Made by a program: the position numbers and the translations under genes. 64,000 nucleotides of DNA, from positions 4,833,840-4,897,839 of the forward strand of contig OX123185.2 of assembly GCA_944739405.2 (NCBI GenBank), written 5' to 3'. The notes below the pieces were generated by a model. It made no database searches, was not told the origin of the DNA, and saw only the letters and a list, made by a program, of their open reading frames with translations. This document shows, one piece after another, positions 32,286 through 43,650 of this stretch. Source of the DNA: Euclidia mi. Lineage: Eukaryota; Arthropoda; Insecta; Lepidoptera; Erebidae. Every line of letters begins with the position of its first letter. Position 1 is the first letter of the stretch.

Positions 32286-33697
32286 TTAATTAAGTCTAAT
32301 AATGCGAGGTGCCATTACAGCATCCCTTTAATTGCTTAAAAATCATATAGGTATATCTAAGATTTAAAACAAAAAGCTTATTTCTTACAACCATATTATT
32401 CAACAACACAGTTTGAAACTTTTATTCGTAGGAAGCGCTGAGAAGTTAATTAGAAAACGTATATTTATCTAAATAGTCCAATTAAAAACACCATCACCGT
32501 TAGTAGACCAGTGCCGCTATAAACGGTTATAATATTGCGGCAGAAAGTACATAATTATCGCTATTAAAACAATATCCTTTGCTTAGATAGCTTTCAGTTT
32601 CTGCTATATTTCGTTTTTGATTGTTTATAAACTATCATTATAAAATGTTCACTGTTTTTCTGAACATAATTAAAATTCGCTGACTACGTGTCTTTCTAGG
32701 ACACCTGCAGTGAAGCATAAAGCTTATTTTTCTTTAGCTACTCCATATTTTTTCATAAGCTGTTAAAAATCGGAAATAACGTCCTCAAAAATTTCCGATA
32801 CACCCCAATTCTGAAGCTCATGAATCACAAAATTGTGCAGCCCATCCCAATTAGTACTTTATTGATCCAAAAATCTCGAAGCTAGCGGTCTACCCTTTCC
32901 ATGTTAATGAAACCGTTCTTTAGTTACACGAATATGGTCCCCTATAAGCCGGATAAATATTTATGTGCCAAAGGAGTTTGTATTAGTATTGCATGCATTA
33001 TGGAATATTGGCAAACTTTAGACAGGTGAATGTCAGATATAAGGAGCTTTGGTTTAGCCCGAGACCGAGGGATCAGACCTAGGTACTCAATTCTGCCTAG
33101 GGTTGTCTGCCTTTTTAATTGTTTGTGTGAAAAAATAAATACTTGCCTAACATATTCGGCATAATTACGTATGCGTGAACTAGATGTAAATTTACGTGGC
33201 CGAAGACTTAGACGAAGTGCGGCCCCTTATTTTTGCTACTCGCTTCTGGCACACGTGACGGTATGTAGTATCTATAACTCAAAGAAGTATTTGGATGCAA
33301 CTACAAATAGGAATGTGATATATAACGCAATATAAGTTGTAATGAAAGTAGCGGGAGAAAGAAGAATGGAAGAAATCGTTCCTGGTTGCAGGAGTCTCTG
33401 AGAAACGCCTACTTAAATGATCACTTCCTAAACGGAGAGGGAAGACATCGTGAGGAAACCTGCATCTCTAAGAGTTTATCATAATGCTCTTGAAACGGTT
33501 GTAAAGTCTGCCAACGCCCATTTAGCTAGGTATCGTGGTGGATTCCACAACCCACCATGATACCTAATGCTTCTCACAGTGAGAAGAGGCCGGTGCTCAG
33601 TATTACAGCAGGTTATGTACAGGACTGATGATAATCAAAGACATCGATGAATTGACCGTGTTTCATCAGTTCAACTTAATAAAACATGTATATATAA

Positions 33698-35190
33698 TAA
33701 ACATAACTACGTTAAAAAAAACCGACTTCAAAATCTAAAAAGGAAAAAATAATAAAGATTTAATATTAATTAAATACCTATTATACTTATGTGCTATTTA
33801 CTAATAGGGTTGAAGTCGGTGCCAAGCCTTAAAACTCCGTCAAATCTTTTCGTCCTCCCTACCGCAAAGGCTTAAGACAAAGGTCTTCAACGACTGCGTA
33901 CTACCCGTAACCACTCACGTGCTAACGTCACAACAAAAAAGCGCTTGTAGTGCTTACCAAAAAGTTACATGGAGCGCCAGCGCGCCTTAGTATAATAAAA
34001 CTTGATTTACGACGGTTCCAAGGGGTTATTTGGTAAACAATTGACTGTTTTGTATAGATTAGGGTACGGAGAACTCATTCATTGAAGTTTCTAAGAATTT
34101 AACAGCCATTTAAAATTATGAAAAATAGGGGAACTTAAAACACATGTCAAACTATGAAGTTGTTAACGAAAATATTTTTTTGTTCGAAATCTATATCGAT
34201 AACATATGTTTCGTTTATTATAATTATAAAGTACATTAATCAATCTTTTAATTAAGTATTTAATATGTATACGCCATCCTACAAAAAGGGCTTAAAATTA
34301 ATGTTGAAATAGAGCACTAATTCCTCATACACCGCTTACCGCTACTAGGTAATGCGAAATGTTTATGCCTATTTTAAGAAAAACTTTGAACCTGTAGACC
34401 AGAAATATATTTTTTTATAAAATCCTGGACTTAGACCCACAGAAGTATGCTGCATAACGAAGTATAACCAAGAAATATTGATATTGATTGATTGAAATGC
34501 AACGTAGTCCCCTTGGTAGCCACAGTTACCAGAGGCACTACAAGCGAAATCACTTTGGTAGCCCCAGCTACCTAAAGCACATGAGTGGGTAATGACTTAC
34601 GGTGCCGAGATGTGGACACTGGCGGTGCGACTAGTCCCACAATTTAAGGTTGCTCAGCGAGCTATGGAGAGGGCTATGCTTGGAGTTTCTGAAGGATCGT
34701 ATTTGTAAGAAAGTGATCCGACAGAGAATCAAGGTAATCGACATAGCTCAAAGAATTAGCAAGCTGAAGTGGCAGTGGGCTGGTCACATTTGTCGCAGAA
34801 CCGATAACCGTTGGAGTAGTCGTGTTCTAGAGTGGAGACTGCGCCTTGGCAAACGTAGTGTAGGACGCCATCCGGCTAGGTGGAATGACGATATACGCAA
34901 AGTGGCTGGCAGCGGCTGGACACAAAAGCCGAAAATCGGACTCAGTGGCGTGCCATTGGAGAGGCCTATATCCAGCAGTGAATGGCAGGCTGATGATGAT
35001 GATCATGAATTTGCTCGAATTCATTTAAGTGATTAAAATATCATTATTTGTTTAAGGCTTGGCACCGACTTCAAGCCTATTAGTAAATAGCACATAAGTA
35101 TAAATAATAGGTATTAAATTAATATTAAATCTTTATTATTTTTTCCTTTTTAGATTTTGGAGTCGTTTTTTTTTAACGTAGTTATGTTTA
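33698..35190. mobile_element. TIR element with about 136-bp inverted repeats
   Basis: 33698-33833 is nearly the reverse complement of 35051-35190. The outer ends contain ACATAACTACGTTAAAAA and the inner ends GGTTGAAGTCGGTGCC. The interior has no transposase, only unassigned DNA and an RTE fragment (34590-35015). It is a non-autonomous DNA transposon of undetermined superfamily; no clear target duplication was found. Confidence 0.75.
34590..35015 (+). pseudogene. RTE-like LINE C-terminal fragment
   Basis: It encodes the end of an RTE RT: TYGAEMWTLA, AQRAMERAMLGVS, a frameshift near 34685, then KLKWQWAGHICRRTD, GRHPARWNDDIRKVAGSGW, and a GATGATGATGAT tail. Catalytic motifs are absent. It is nested in the TIR element. 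Confidence 0.8.
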
Positions 35191-35194
35191 TTTA

Positions 35195-35589
35195 ATACTT
35201 TTTAGTGTAAACTCAAATATAATTATTTCCATAAAAATGTAAAAAACAAATTTTGGACACATCAGAAAGTCATAGATAAATATTAACCCTTAGCGTCACA
35301 CGCGATTTCAAGCAACACATTATACACGTGGGGAAGCTAGGTCCCCAATAAATTCGTTATTTATTTATTAGAGAATTGATAATTTTCATGCAGATTTATT
35401 TTTATAAAATTAATGAGAAGCATATATACTAAGCGAGTATTTTTTTTTAATTTAATCAAAATATTACAATTTTCTTACCTTTTAAGTTAAGAAGTACATA
35501 ACTTTTTTGGTCAACTTTTTTTAAAGTTAGGTTTACGGGTTAAAATGAAAGTTAGAAAATAAATATAAAAATCAAACAAGTGTGGCGGA
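35195..35589. other. Unassigned AT-rich DNA
   Basis: A/T-rich with poly-T stretches. Nothing recognised. Confidence 0.4.
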
Positions 35590-36462
35590 TTGTTACACAG
35601 CATAAAAATAGGCGTAGGCTCCAGGGTGATGTTAAGAAGGAATATGGCGGTCTCAGACGGACTAGTCAACGGAGCAATGGAAATTATTAAAAAAATAAAG
35701 TGGCCAACCCTTCGACGTGATCAACTAGAAGCATGAGAACTGCCCGAAGCAGTGTTCATTAAATTTGATGATCAAACTGTGGGCATTAGGGTAAAAGAAG
35801 AGGAGGGTCTAGTATCAATCACACCAGCATCCAGAACTTTTCAACCGAATAAAGGTTACGGTGATGTTGAGAGGTTAATGTTCCCGCAAATTTTAAGTTG
35901 GGCTGTGACTGTTCTCAAGCTCCTAGGTACAACCAATGAATACAGATTTACATAATAGAAGCGCATTTCTTAACGATTTCGTGTGCCGATTCCAACTGGC
36001 GTGTTGACGGTTGTCAGTGTAGTACGTAGTTGGCGCCGTTGGCGGCGCTTGCGTCGTTCTCCGTCTCTCTTGCTCTCGTAGTTAAGATACACAGGAGAAA
36101 CTTTCGTCTCTCTTGCACTCGTAGAGTCAGCTGTCACAGCGCGACTGCCACGCCGCCAAGCGGCAATATGGGTCACACTGGTCACAGAAAGTTTGTCTAC
36201 AGAGCGCCCATAAGAAACGTGCCTCTATTTAAATATCTATGCTCTATGGTACAACATTGGAGAGGGCAGTGATAGATCTTGGGAGAAAGAATTCGCGAAA
36301 GGTCAGATATATGTAGCTTTAAGTCGAGTGAAGAATTTAGATGGTATCGCATTAAGTGATTTATAATAAATCAATGTTAAGAGCCATCTAAGTTATTAAT
36401 CAGACCACATGACAGCAAAGCACTACAGGAAATGCAACGTCTGAGACAGTTAAATCAAAATT
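35590..36462 (+). pseudogene. Helitron Rep/helicase, C-terminal helicase remnant
   Basis: It encodes the last part of the PIF1-like helicase of an autonomous Helitron: GVGSRVMLRRNMAVSDGLVNG, one stop (about 35735), VFIKFDDQTVGI, then FPQILSWAVTVLKLLGTT. A 314-bp MITE interrupts the ORF here. It resumes as TLERAVIDLG, a frameshift, GQIYVALSRVKNLDGIALSDL, and ends RPHDSKALQEMQRLRQ. The order of helicase motifs and the SRVKNLDGIAL phrase make the family secure. The Rep domain and the rest of the helicase are missing. Confidence 0.85.
35934..36247. mobile_element. MITE with 8-bp target duplication (hAT-like)
   Basis: 314 bp inserted in the Helitron helicase and flanked by perfect GGTACAAC (35926-35933 and 36248-36255). 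Removing it together with one duplicate restores the helicase reading GTTLE. Inverted ends are diverged but visible around AATAGAAGCGCATTTCTTA (left) and the complement of TAAGAAACGTGCCTCTATT (right). The 8-bp duplication suggests the hAT (or P) superfamily. Confidence 0.8.
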
Positions 36463-36489
36463 AATTTTTATAATTAATTAATAAAATTA

Positions 36490-37935
36490 AAAAAGACATT
36501 TTTTTTCTGCCGAACAAATTGACTCCATGCTGCCTGATGTTAAGCAGTCAATGAAGTCCCATAGTGATGGCCATCATCCCAGCAGCCAGCATGGCATTAT
36601 GGCATGATAGCCCTCACCTTGACGGCCTTGAGTAAAGCTTTTTCACGCCCCGCTTAAAGGACCCGGGATCATAAGTGGAGGGAAACACGTGGACTGGTAA
36701 AGAGTTCCACATCTTAATGGTACGGCAGAGATAAGAGTCGCCGAACCTTTTGGTGCGTGACGGTATCTGTTCTACCGTGTAAGAGTGGCACCTCAACCCA
36801 GCACGTCTCGTTCGGGATAGGAAAGGAGAGGGTGGGATTAGTTGAAAGAGCTCTTCGGAGCACTCACCGTGATAGATACGGTAGAAGACAGCCATTGAGG
36901 CCACGTCTCTGCGTAATTGCAGTGACTCAAGAGTCTTAGTGGCCTCTGGATCCCCGATGATACGGACAGCACGCCGCTGCAACCTATCGAGGGCGTCCAA
37001 TAAGTACTGAGCGGAGCCATTCCAAAGGTGAGAGCAGTATTCCACGCAGGAGCGAACCTGGGTTTTGTATAACAGACACAACTGCTCCGGCGTGAAAAAC
37101 CTCCTCACCTTGTTCAGGACTCCGAGTTTCCGAGATGCGGATTTGATGACACCCTCGATGAAGTTCTTCTGGTTGAGATTTCTACGTATGTCCATACCTA
37201 GGATATTGAGGCTGTCTTGAATCGGTAGTGGAGTGTCCGGAAGAGAGGGATGGGGAAGGAATGGAAATACCTTGGCTGAGAATGCGCACACCTGTGTTTT
37301 CTTGGCGTTGAACTCGACCAGGTTCTCATCACCCCAATGCGAGATGCAATTCAGAACCCGGTCAAGCTCAGCAACAAGTGTTCGCCTATACTCCTCAGTA
37401 TCGGCTTGCTTAGCCGCAGGGTGTCCGAGATATCGCCCATGTACAGTTCTGTCATCTGCATAGCAATGTATGCCCCCAAAAGTGAGCATATCATTGATAT
37501 GCAGAAGAAAAAGCGTGGGCGATAACACGGATCCCTGAGGCGCACCAGCATTCACCTGGAGAAACTTCGATTATTCACCGTCACAAAGGACTCGTATACG
37601 GCGCTCATTCAGGAAGCTGGCAACCCAGTTGCACAATCGAGGCGGCAAGCCGTAAGCTAGAAGCTTGGAAAGAAGCGCACGATGCCAGACTCTATCGAAG
37701 GCTTTGGAGATGTCAAGACTAATAGCCAACGACTCCCCATGCCTGTCCATCGCCTCACCCCAAAGGTGAGTGACATACGCTAGAAGATCACCCGTTGATC
37801 GTTTCGGTCTGAAGCCATACTGACGATCACTGATGAGAGAGTGATCTTCTAGGTAGCGAACGAGTTGGTTGTTGATTAGTCGTTCAAACACCATGAAAGC
37901 ATGTTTTTTTTTATACGTGATTTTTTTCATGAAAG
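36490..37935 (-). pseudogene. L2/CR1-like LINE, 5'-truncated with frame break
   Basis: Minus strand. ORF 37571-37930 has RQYGFRPKRSTGDLLAYV and motif A (SLDISKAFDRVWH). A frame disruption at about 37556-37570 separates it from ORF 36614-37555 with motif B (NAGAPQGSVLSPTLFLLHIND), catalytic YADD (HCYADDRTV), LNILGMDI and a C-terminal domain ending near SFKRGVKKLYS. The endonuclease is missing. The 3' UTR contains GCTATCATGCCATAATGCC on the minus strand and ends at an A-rich run near 36492. Confidence 0.85.
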
Positions 37936-37944
37936 CAGAATTAA

Positions 37945-38150
37945 CGCAGTTGAGATGCGATCACTGCGTAGTAGGTATGTGTGTGGTGAGACTGATTGAT
38001 AGGATTCCGATTTAGGAACCGGCGAGCGTGTATGAGAAGAGTAATGAATGTAGAGGAAGCGCGTGAGGTTTGTAAGGATAGAAGTAAGTGACGTTCCGTT
38101 GTCTCTGCCTACCCCGACGGGAAAAAGGCGTGAGTATGTGTATGTATGTT
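37945..38150 (+). mobile_element. RTE-like LINE 3' end
   Basis: It encodes the same terminal peptide as 19127-19258 (NVEEAREVCKDRSK, an in-frame TGA, SVVSAYPDGKKA, stop), followed by TATG repeats. It is longer on the 5' side than the copy at 19127. Confidence 0.6.
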
Positions 38151-39829
38151 TTTTTTCGTTCCCTTTCCAATCTTTCGCCTGTAATTTTCCTGTAAATTGG
38201 TTATGGGTAGTTCTTAAGAGACAACACTTTAACCAACTAACAAAACGATCTGTAATTTATTGTACAGTTTAGCTTAATCCACATATTGGCCAAATTATAT
38301 ATTTGAAATAATTGCAGTCTAACTAAGTACAAAAAAAGTATTTGAACTTCGTTCTTCTGATTTATACGTCGTGTCCGTCTACCATTGTCCGAAATGAAAT
38401 AGTCGATATCGCATTTTCCCTTTCATAAGCAATATAAATTTTATTATTATATTAACGAGAGGAAATTAATAGCCCTCTGAGAAAAATAATATTTATTAGT
38501 TATAAATACCTTAATGTGTTTATAAATAAGTAAATATGAAGTGACCGTACTTGGTTGGGTAAAGATTATGAGAGTCTGGTTTCCCGTGGTGGGGGGGAAG
38601 CTAGTCGATATATAAATGTACTCTGTGGCTAGTCGTGCTACGGACGAGCTAGGTGTACCTGAGGCTGGATGGCTAAGATCCTGGTGTTACGAAGGTAAAT
38701 ATTTCATTCGTCTTCGACATTTTGATTACAATGCCTATTTTATAAAATTTATTTTATTATTTTGCAACTTCAGTCTGCGTTTCGAGAGACTAAAAGCGTC
38801 TAGTTATAGATTAGTGTAGAAAAGTATCAATAGTAAAGTCTGTATGTATGATGTGTTAAACATGATTATAGGCAAAATCTTGATTCATCTGTGCCTAATT
38901 CGCATGGTCATAACACCATATGTATGTATCATATATGTAGCAATTAAATATGATATTTTTTGTTCCTATAAGAATTGATTGTATTACAAATTTAAGCAAT
39001 ATTCTCGCTTGGCCATACAATAAAATAATCAATATACCTACACTGTTTTAGAGTTTCAGAAGTGTTACTTCTGTGATATGATCACTGATAATTGTTTTTA
39101 TAAAAAAAGATTATAGTAGTTGTTAAAATATAATGGTTATCTTAATAAAGTTTTTCAAGTAACAAATTCTGTTCCATCTGGGCACAAAATATTTGAATGT
39201 TGATATCTTGAAAACTACCTACTTTATAATAAAAACGAGTCCCTCATTCAAATATTTAATATGTTCTTTGGTATTCCTATTTCCATAATTATGAGCATGT
39301 GGTACAGAGCTGAAAGTGGAATTTAATTATGGCCAGATGAATCAGTTATAGAATTAAATTTTGAAGAACTATCCTGATGGAGTCAGTCTTGTTTCATTCA
39401 ATCCTTAGTTTTGTTCTATATTCACTTGTTTTGAAGCATACCGTAAAAAATTGGCACTACCCCTGTCCTTGAAACATTTTCCTAATTTCATAAAAAATCC
39501 ACATAACTGTTATGACTGAGATTTGATCACTCGCCTTCAGAACGTAAAGCGGATGTATTATCCATACGGCCATCGCCTTGTTACCAGTTAGTGGCGAATT
39601 TAGCGAACACGTGTGAGTGTTAACGTCATCTAACTTAAAACTGTTATTTCCAAATAATGAAATAGTCTTCAAACCTTTTTGTTAATTATTATGTTTGACG
39701 ACCAGCCAGTTTGTCGTGTAGACGTCAGTAGTCCTTGACGACGGTAGTGATGGCAAGTTGACATAACACCGGCCGTCACAATTATTATTCATAGGAATTT
39801 CAGCCTTAAGGATAGGTGAAAATACATAA
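38151..39829. other. Unassigned DNA
   Basis: AT-rich, no ORF with motifs. At 38588-38695 a run of G, a TATA-like ATATATAAATG (38608-38618) and a later GAAG/GTAAAT donor-like site could be a promoter and first exon, but no gene follows. Confidence 0.35.
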
Positions 39830-40058
39830 AAAAATGCTCATTAAATAAAAACTACTGGGCCTACATGAATCATATTTTTAAGGGACCAATTCGACACTAT
39901 TCCGCATCAAAGAAAAAAAGAATTACGTAAATCGGTTCAGAAATCTCGGCGAAATCAGTGTACATACATCGAAAAAAAAATATATACCGGCCGAATTGAG
40001 AACCTCCTCCTTTTTTTTTTGTTTGAAGTCGGTTAAAAAAACTAAATAGGTACCTATA
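39830..40058 (+). repeat. Lepidopteran-type dispersed repeat ending GAAGTCGGTT
   Basis: It contains GGGACCAATTCGACACTATT, AAATCGGTTCAGAAATCTCG and CCGGCCGAATTGAGAACCTC, phrases I recall from common moth and butterfly repeats. It ends TTTGAAGTCGGTTAAAA, the inverse of ACCGACTTCAAA at 33721-33732. No coding capacity. Confidence 0.55.
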
Positions 40059-40074
40059 ACACTTAGTTTAGTTA

Positions 40075-40286
40075 TCTTAATATCTTCTTAATATATAAAA
40101 TCCTTGCGTTACTGACTGACTGACAGACACGCTACAGCCGAAACTATTGGGCGCAAGAAGCTAAAATTTGGCATGTATGTTCCTTGGGGACCGTTGGGGT
40201 GCACTAAGAAGGGATTTCCCGAAATTCTCACGGGATCGGTCAAAACAGGTAAATTAAATGCAGGCGCAGCTGCTGGCGTCCTCTAG
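40075..40286 (+). mobile_element. Short non-autonomous Helitron
   Basis: 212 bp from TCTTAATATC to GGCGTCCTCTAG (TC...CTAG ends), inserted between A (40074) and T (40287). Block C (near 55480-55500) reads TAGTTATTTTATAAAAAA across the equivalent point. A GC-rich palindromic GCAGCTGC stretch lies 15-20 bases before the 3' end. It contains ACTGACTGACTGACAG and CCCGAAATTCTCACGGGA. Confidence 0.7.
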
Positions 40287-40471
40287 TTTTACATAAAAAT
40301 GTTATCAGAAAATGTTACTTTCCAACGCATATAATTAAAATATTCAAACGAGGTCTCAAAGCTGTAACGACAGATTTTGTCACCGTATAAGCGCATAATT
40401 AAAATGCTATTTAATTGGAGTAATGAACTAAAGAGCAAATTTTACAAGAGTATCAGATTGCCAAATGTGTA

Positions 40472-40616
40472 TGTATAATCCATATACAAGTAAACTATGA
40501 GATACTGTGCAAAGCGGACTGTATTTCGCGTAAATGTGGTATGGTTCGTTACAAAACTGTAAATTCCAACAAGCCTGCGCGCGCTCTTCAAAAAGTGTGT
40601 CTTGCTGTTTCTGTCA
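40472..40616 (-). repeat. Bel/Pao 3' terminal repeat
   Basis: 145-bp direct repeat partner of 42473-42617. Next to it (40617-40750) lies very GC-rich DNA rather than a polypurine tract. Confidence 0.7.
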
Positions 40617-40754
40617 ATGATGTGTCAGTGCATCCGCGCGTGCGCCGGCGCCCGTGCGGCGCGGCGACCAAGAGGCGCGAGGGGGGGGCGCTTAGTGCTG
40701 TGCGCAGCGTGTCATAGACATTCTGCCGGGCCGCCAGTGAGAGGGCATATCCGG

Positions 40755-41758
40755 TTAAATGCTCTTCTGATAGTGCCTGTGCTGGTCTTGATGTCGGCCA
40801 CTCTTGTGACTCCGTCGGGCTCCGGATGGAGCTGTGTTACTCGCCCGAGTACCCAGAGCGTCATCTTTCACGACGACCAGGGTGCCTTCTGTCAGCTGTC
40901 CAGACGACATCTTCCATTTTGTTCTGATTTGAAGTTGTGAAATGTACTCCTTGTAGAATCGAGTCCAAAAGTGTTTACGCAGGAGCTCCACGCGTTTGTA
41001 TCTGGGTATATGCAGCGGATTACAATCAGCCAGTGGTGGCTGAGGTAGTACAGATAATGATCGACCGATTAAGAAATGAAATGGAGTGAGAGCAGTGAGA
41101 TCAGACTAGTCAGACGATAGAGGCGTTAAGGGCCTTGAATTTAAAATGCCTTCAATTTGACTTAAGACTGTGTACATTTCTTTATACGTGAGATGAAAAG
41201 TGATGCCTTGTCCTGCCACATGGTTGCTTATCAAATTCTGATTCTTTGCCAAAAACCCCGTGGTAACATTTGACGCCCCTACAAAGTTAGTGCCATTGTC
41301 TGCATATGTGAGCAGGTTTTCCTCGGCGGCTGATGAATCTATTTAGTGACGCTAAGTAAGATTCCTTTGTCAAATCGGTAACCAATTCCCAGGTGTATAG
41401 CTTTAACTGCAAGGCATACGAATATGCATATATACGACTTTATCAACTGACTACCACGCCCCTTACGATTACTAATCATGATTGGCCCGGCGTAATCTAC
41501 ACCGACGTTATTAAATGCGAAATCAGAATGCATGCGTGGCTCAGGTAAATTACCCATGATTGGTGTAATTGTTTTTCCTTGAAAGCGTCTACATGTGATG
41601 CATGATTGTACTGTCTTTCTGGCTAGATTGCGACCACTGATAGGCCAATGTGTTTCACATATGTGGGCGCGTAACAGCAGTGGACCAGCATGGAGAAGTT
41701 TTTTATGTTGAGTGGAAAAAATGAGTTTGCAAATGTGATGATTAGCGTGTAAAAGCAT
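40755..41758 (-). pseudogene. Bel/Pao integrase and C-terminal region, degraded
   Basis: ORF 41339-41758 has the zinc-binding and core start of a Pao-type integrase: LLHAGPLLLRAHICETHWPI, ARKTVQSCITC, MGNLPEPR and GVDYAGPI with the first catalytic aspartate. Further left in other frames are DNGTNFVGAS (second aspartate), YTVLSQIEGILNSRPL and a stop, then ORF 40755-40991 with HFWTRFYKEYISQLQIRTKW and TLVVVKDDAL, the typical C-terminal domain. Frameshifts and stops make it non-functional. The family call is strong because these phrases are characteristic of Bel/Pao. Confidence 0.85.
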
Positions 41759-42472
41759 TGGAAACTTTTAATACTGTGTTATTTTATTGCTGTGAATTAA
41801 AGACACACAATGTTGCAAAAGAAATAAGAAAAATATGAAGCAGGAAATGTTATCACAGAATTTGTGTAAATAGTTGTGCAATACTTAAATTAGAGCAGCA
41901 AGCGGCAGAAAGCAAGGCTGTGCAAAGCTTGAGTGCACAGCTAACACGTGGTGGGCGAAGCCCTAGGCCGCATGCGCGTGGGATGACCACGTGGGGGCTC
42001 CTTATTGAGGCAGGCGGCTGGCAATTTAGGCTTGGCAAGCTATCCAGATGCTGGGGAATGTTATTTTGGTTTTAGTATTATGAAAAAAGGGCTAATTTGA
42101 TGAGTAGGATTGACATGAGAGGTTATGAAATGCTGATATTTTCTGAACATTTTTGCTTATTTTTGATTGAAATAAATTTGTACTTAGTTTGATAATATAA
42201 TTATCATGAAAATATGAGTCTGAAAAGTCTGATTCAGTAATTGCTGTTGCAATTTGAAAAATCTGTTGAAAAGTTAGGTAATAAAGGAAAAAATAATTGG
42301 TCTGATTATCTGTTATCCTGATGCTGTGCTGCGCTGAGACCGTCGTGGCTGTCTTCGACTGTCGTTGTCCTCGCCGTGATGATTTTTCTAGAAGTGTCCA
42401 AGTTGCTTCTTGTAAATATGGTGATTATTGCGACGGTCTTCAATCACGAATGGATGGCTTCGAATGGACCAA

Positions 42473-42617
42473 TGTATAATCCATATACAAGTAAATTATG
42501 AGATACTGTGCAAAGCGGACTGTATTTCGCGTAAATGTGGTATGGTTCGTTACAAAACTGTAAATTCCGACAAGCCTGCACGCGCCCTTCAAAAAGTGTG
42601 TCTTGCTGTTTCTGTCA
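42473..42617 (-). repeat. Bel/Pao 5' terminal repeat
   Basis: 145 bp, TGTATAATCC...TTCTGTCA on the plus strand; 5' LTR relative to the minus-strand integrase. Differs from the partner at about five positions. Confidence 0.7.
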
Positions 42618-42899
42618 ACGCGGCAAAAGCAATTTGGCACAGGAAGCTTCACACTCGGATCGGTATATTAGACACCCTCGCTTTAATTCATAGTAACTTG
42701 AAATTATATTAATCCCCGGTGCATGTTTGGAATGATAATTGGGGATCGCCGCGGAATGCCACACCCGGGAATGAAGTGGTGCGAGGGAGACTGTGCTTGT
42801 CTCACTTACGTCACGCTAGTGTTAATACTTTATGTTTCTGTGAAAGGATTACGTTTTGCGTAGTTATTGAAACTTAAATGGCTTTATTATAAAACATGA

Positions 42900-43160
42900 C
42901 TGAAACGTTGGTATCGCGGCATAAATGTGCGCGTGGGATTGGGAGGTCTCGGGTTCGATTCTCGGGTCGGGCAAAGTGTTATTGGGTGTTTTCGTTAGGA
43001 AATTCTCAGTAGCAGCACGGAGTCTGGTAATGTGCCCGGTACGGCAATAGGCTCGCCCCCTAATAGGTGGGACCTAAAAAAATTCATGGCGAAATGTGGG
43101 TGTAATGTTACACCTCTGCCTACCCCTTCGGGGATACAGGTGTGAGTCTATAAAAATAAA
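42900..43160 (+). mobile_element. tRNA-derived SINE in block B
   Basis: Same family as 3548, with B-box-like GGTTCGATTCTC near 42952 and CCCCTTCGGGGATACAGG near 43125. Flanked by AAAACATGA (42891-42899 and 43161-43169). Block C (about 55950) has a single AAAACATGA. Confidence 0.88.
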
Positions 43161-43650
43161 AAAACATGAACTAAATTTTGTTCAAAGTTAAGCTTAGTTT
43201 AAACTGTGTCGAAAGTATCATGCGAATAATTACATCTTTTGTTAATTAAGTCCAATTGAAATACATAGCTACCTTTTTTTGGATTAGATCAGGTTATATT
43301 GAATTCGCTTATTCTAACATGTTTATGGTTTTTGGTCAATTACATTGACTACTTTATTAAAAATGAGTATAATATTTTTAAAGCTTTCGTTACATAGGAT
43401 ATTTAAACGTTTTTGTTGAAATACCGTACCATAAAAAACCAGCCCGAACAACTAGAATTAGGGCAATTATTTGCGGAGAGCACTAATGTTATTTCCGTGT
43501 AGGTATAGAACCCTCGTTGGATCCGTTAGCAGACAAGTAAGACAAGGTAATTTTAATCCTAATGGAGGCATTATAGCATCTAAGTTTTATAATTAAGTTA
43601 CTTTTCTGTCACTGGCTTTATCTTATCTTACTTCTTACTACTATTAAAAA

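Larger units (their letters stand above)
40472..42617 (-). mobile_element. Bel/Pao LTR element remnant
   Basis: Bounded by two 145-bp direct repeats (40472-40616 and 42473-42617) that start TG and end CA. The interior encodes Bel/Pao integrase fragments on the minus strand. Next to the 5' repeat the minus strand reads TTGGTCCATTCGAAGCC, in primer-binding-site position. No polypurine tract is seen beside the other repeat, gag-protease-RT are missing, and no target duplication is evident. An internally deleted copy. 41759-42472 holds no recognised domain. Confidence 0.7.
25895..43650 (+). repeat. Segmental duplication copy B
   Basis: Collinear with copy C (44268-56362) over its whole length apart from insertions, and with copy A in the middle (29918-33690). 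Markers shared with C are GCAATTTTACTGTGCA near 25912/44317, CACAGGGCTCCGTCTGCAGC near 28135/46315, and GGGGATCGCCGCGGAATGCC near 42742/55800. B and C diverge after CTACTATTAAAAAC (43650 and 56362). It contains no ORF with motifs outside transposons. B-specific insertions are listed separately. Confidence 0.88.

Noticed and set aside
41853..42038. Proline/cysteine-rich minus-strand ORF in the Bel/Pao remnant
   Set aside because: Short, not similar to any Bel/Pao domain I know, and no zinc-finger spacing.
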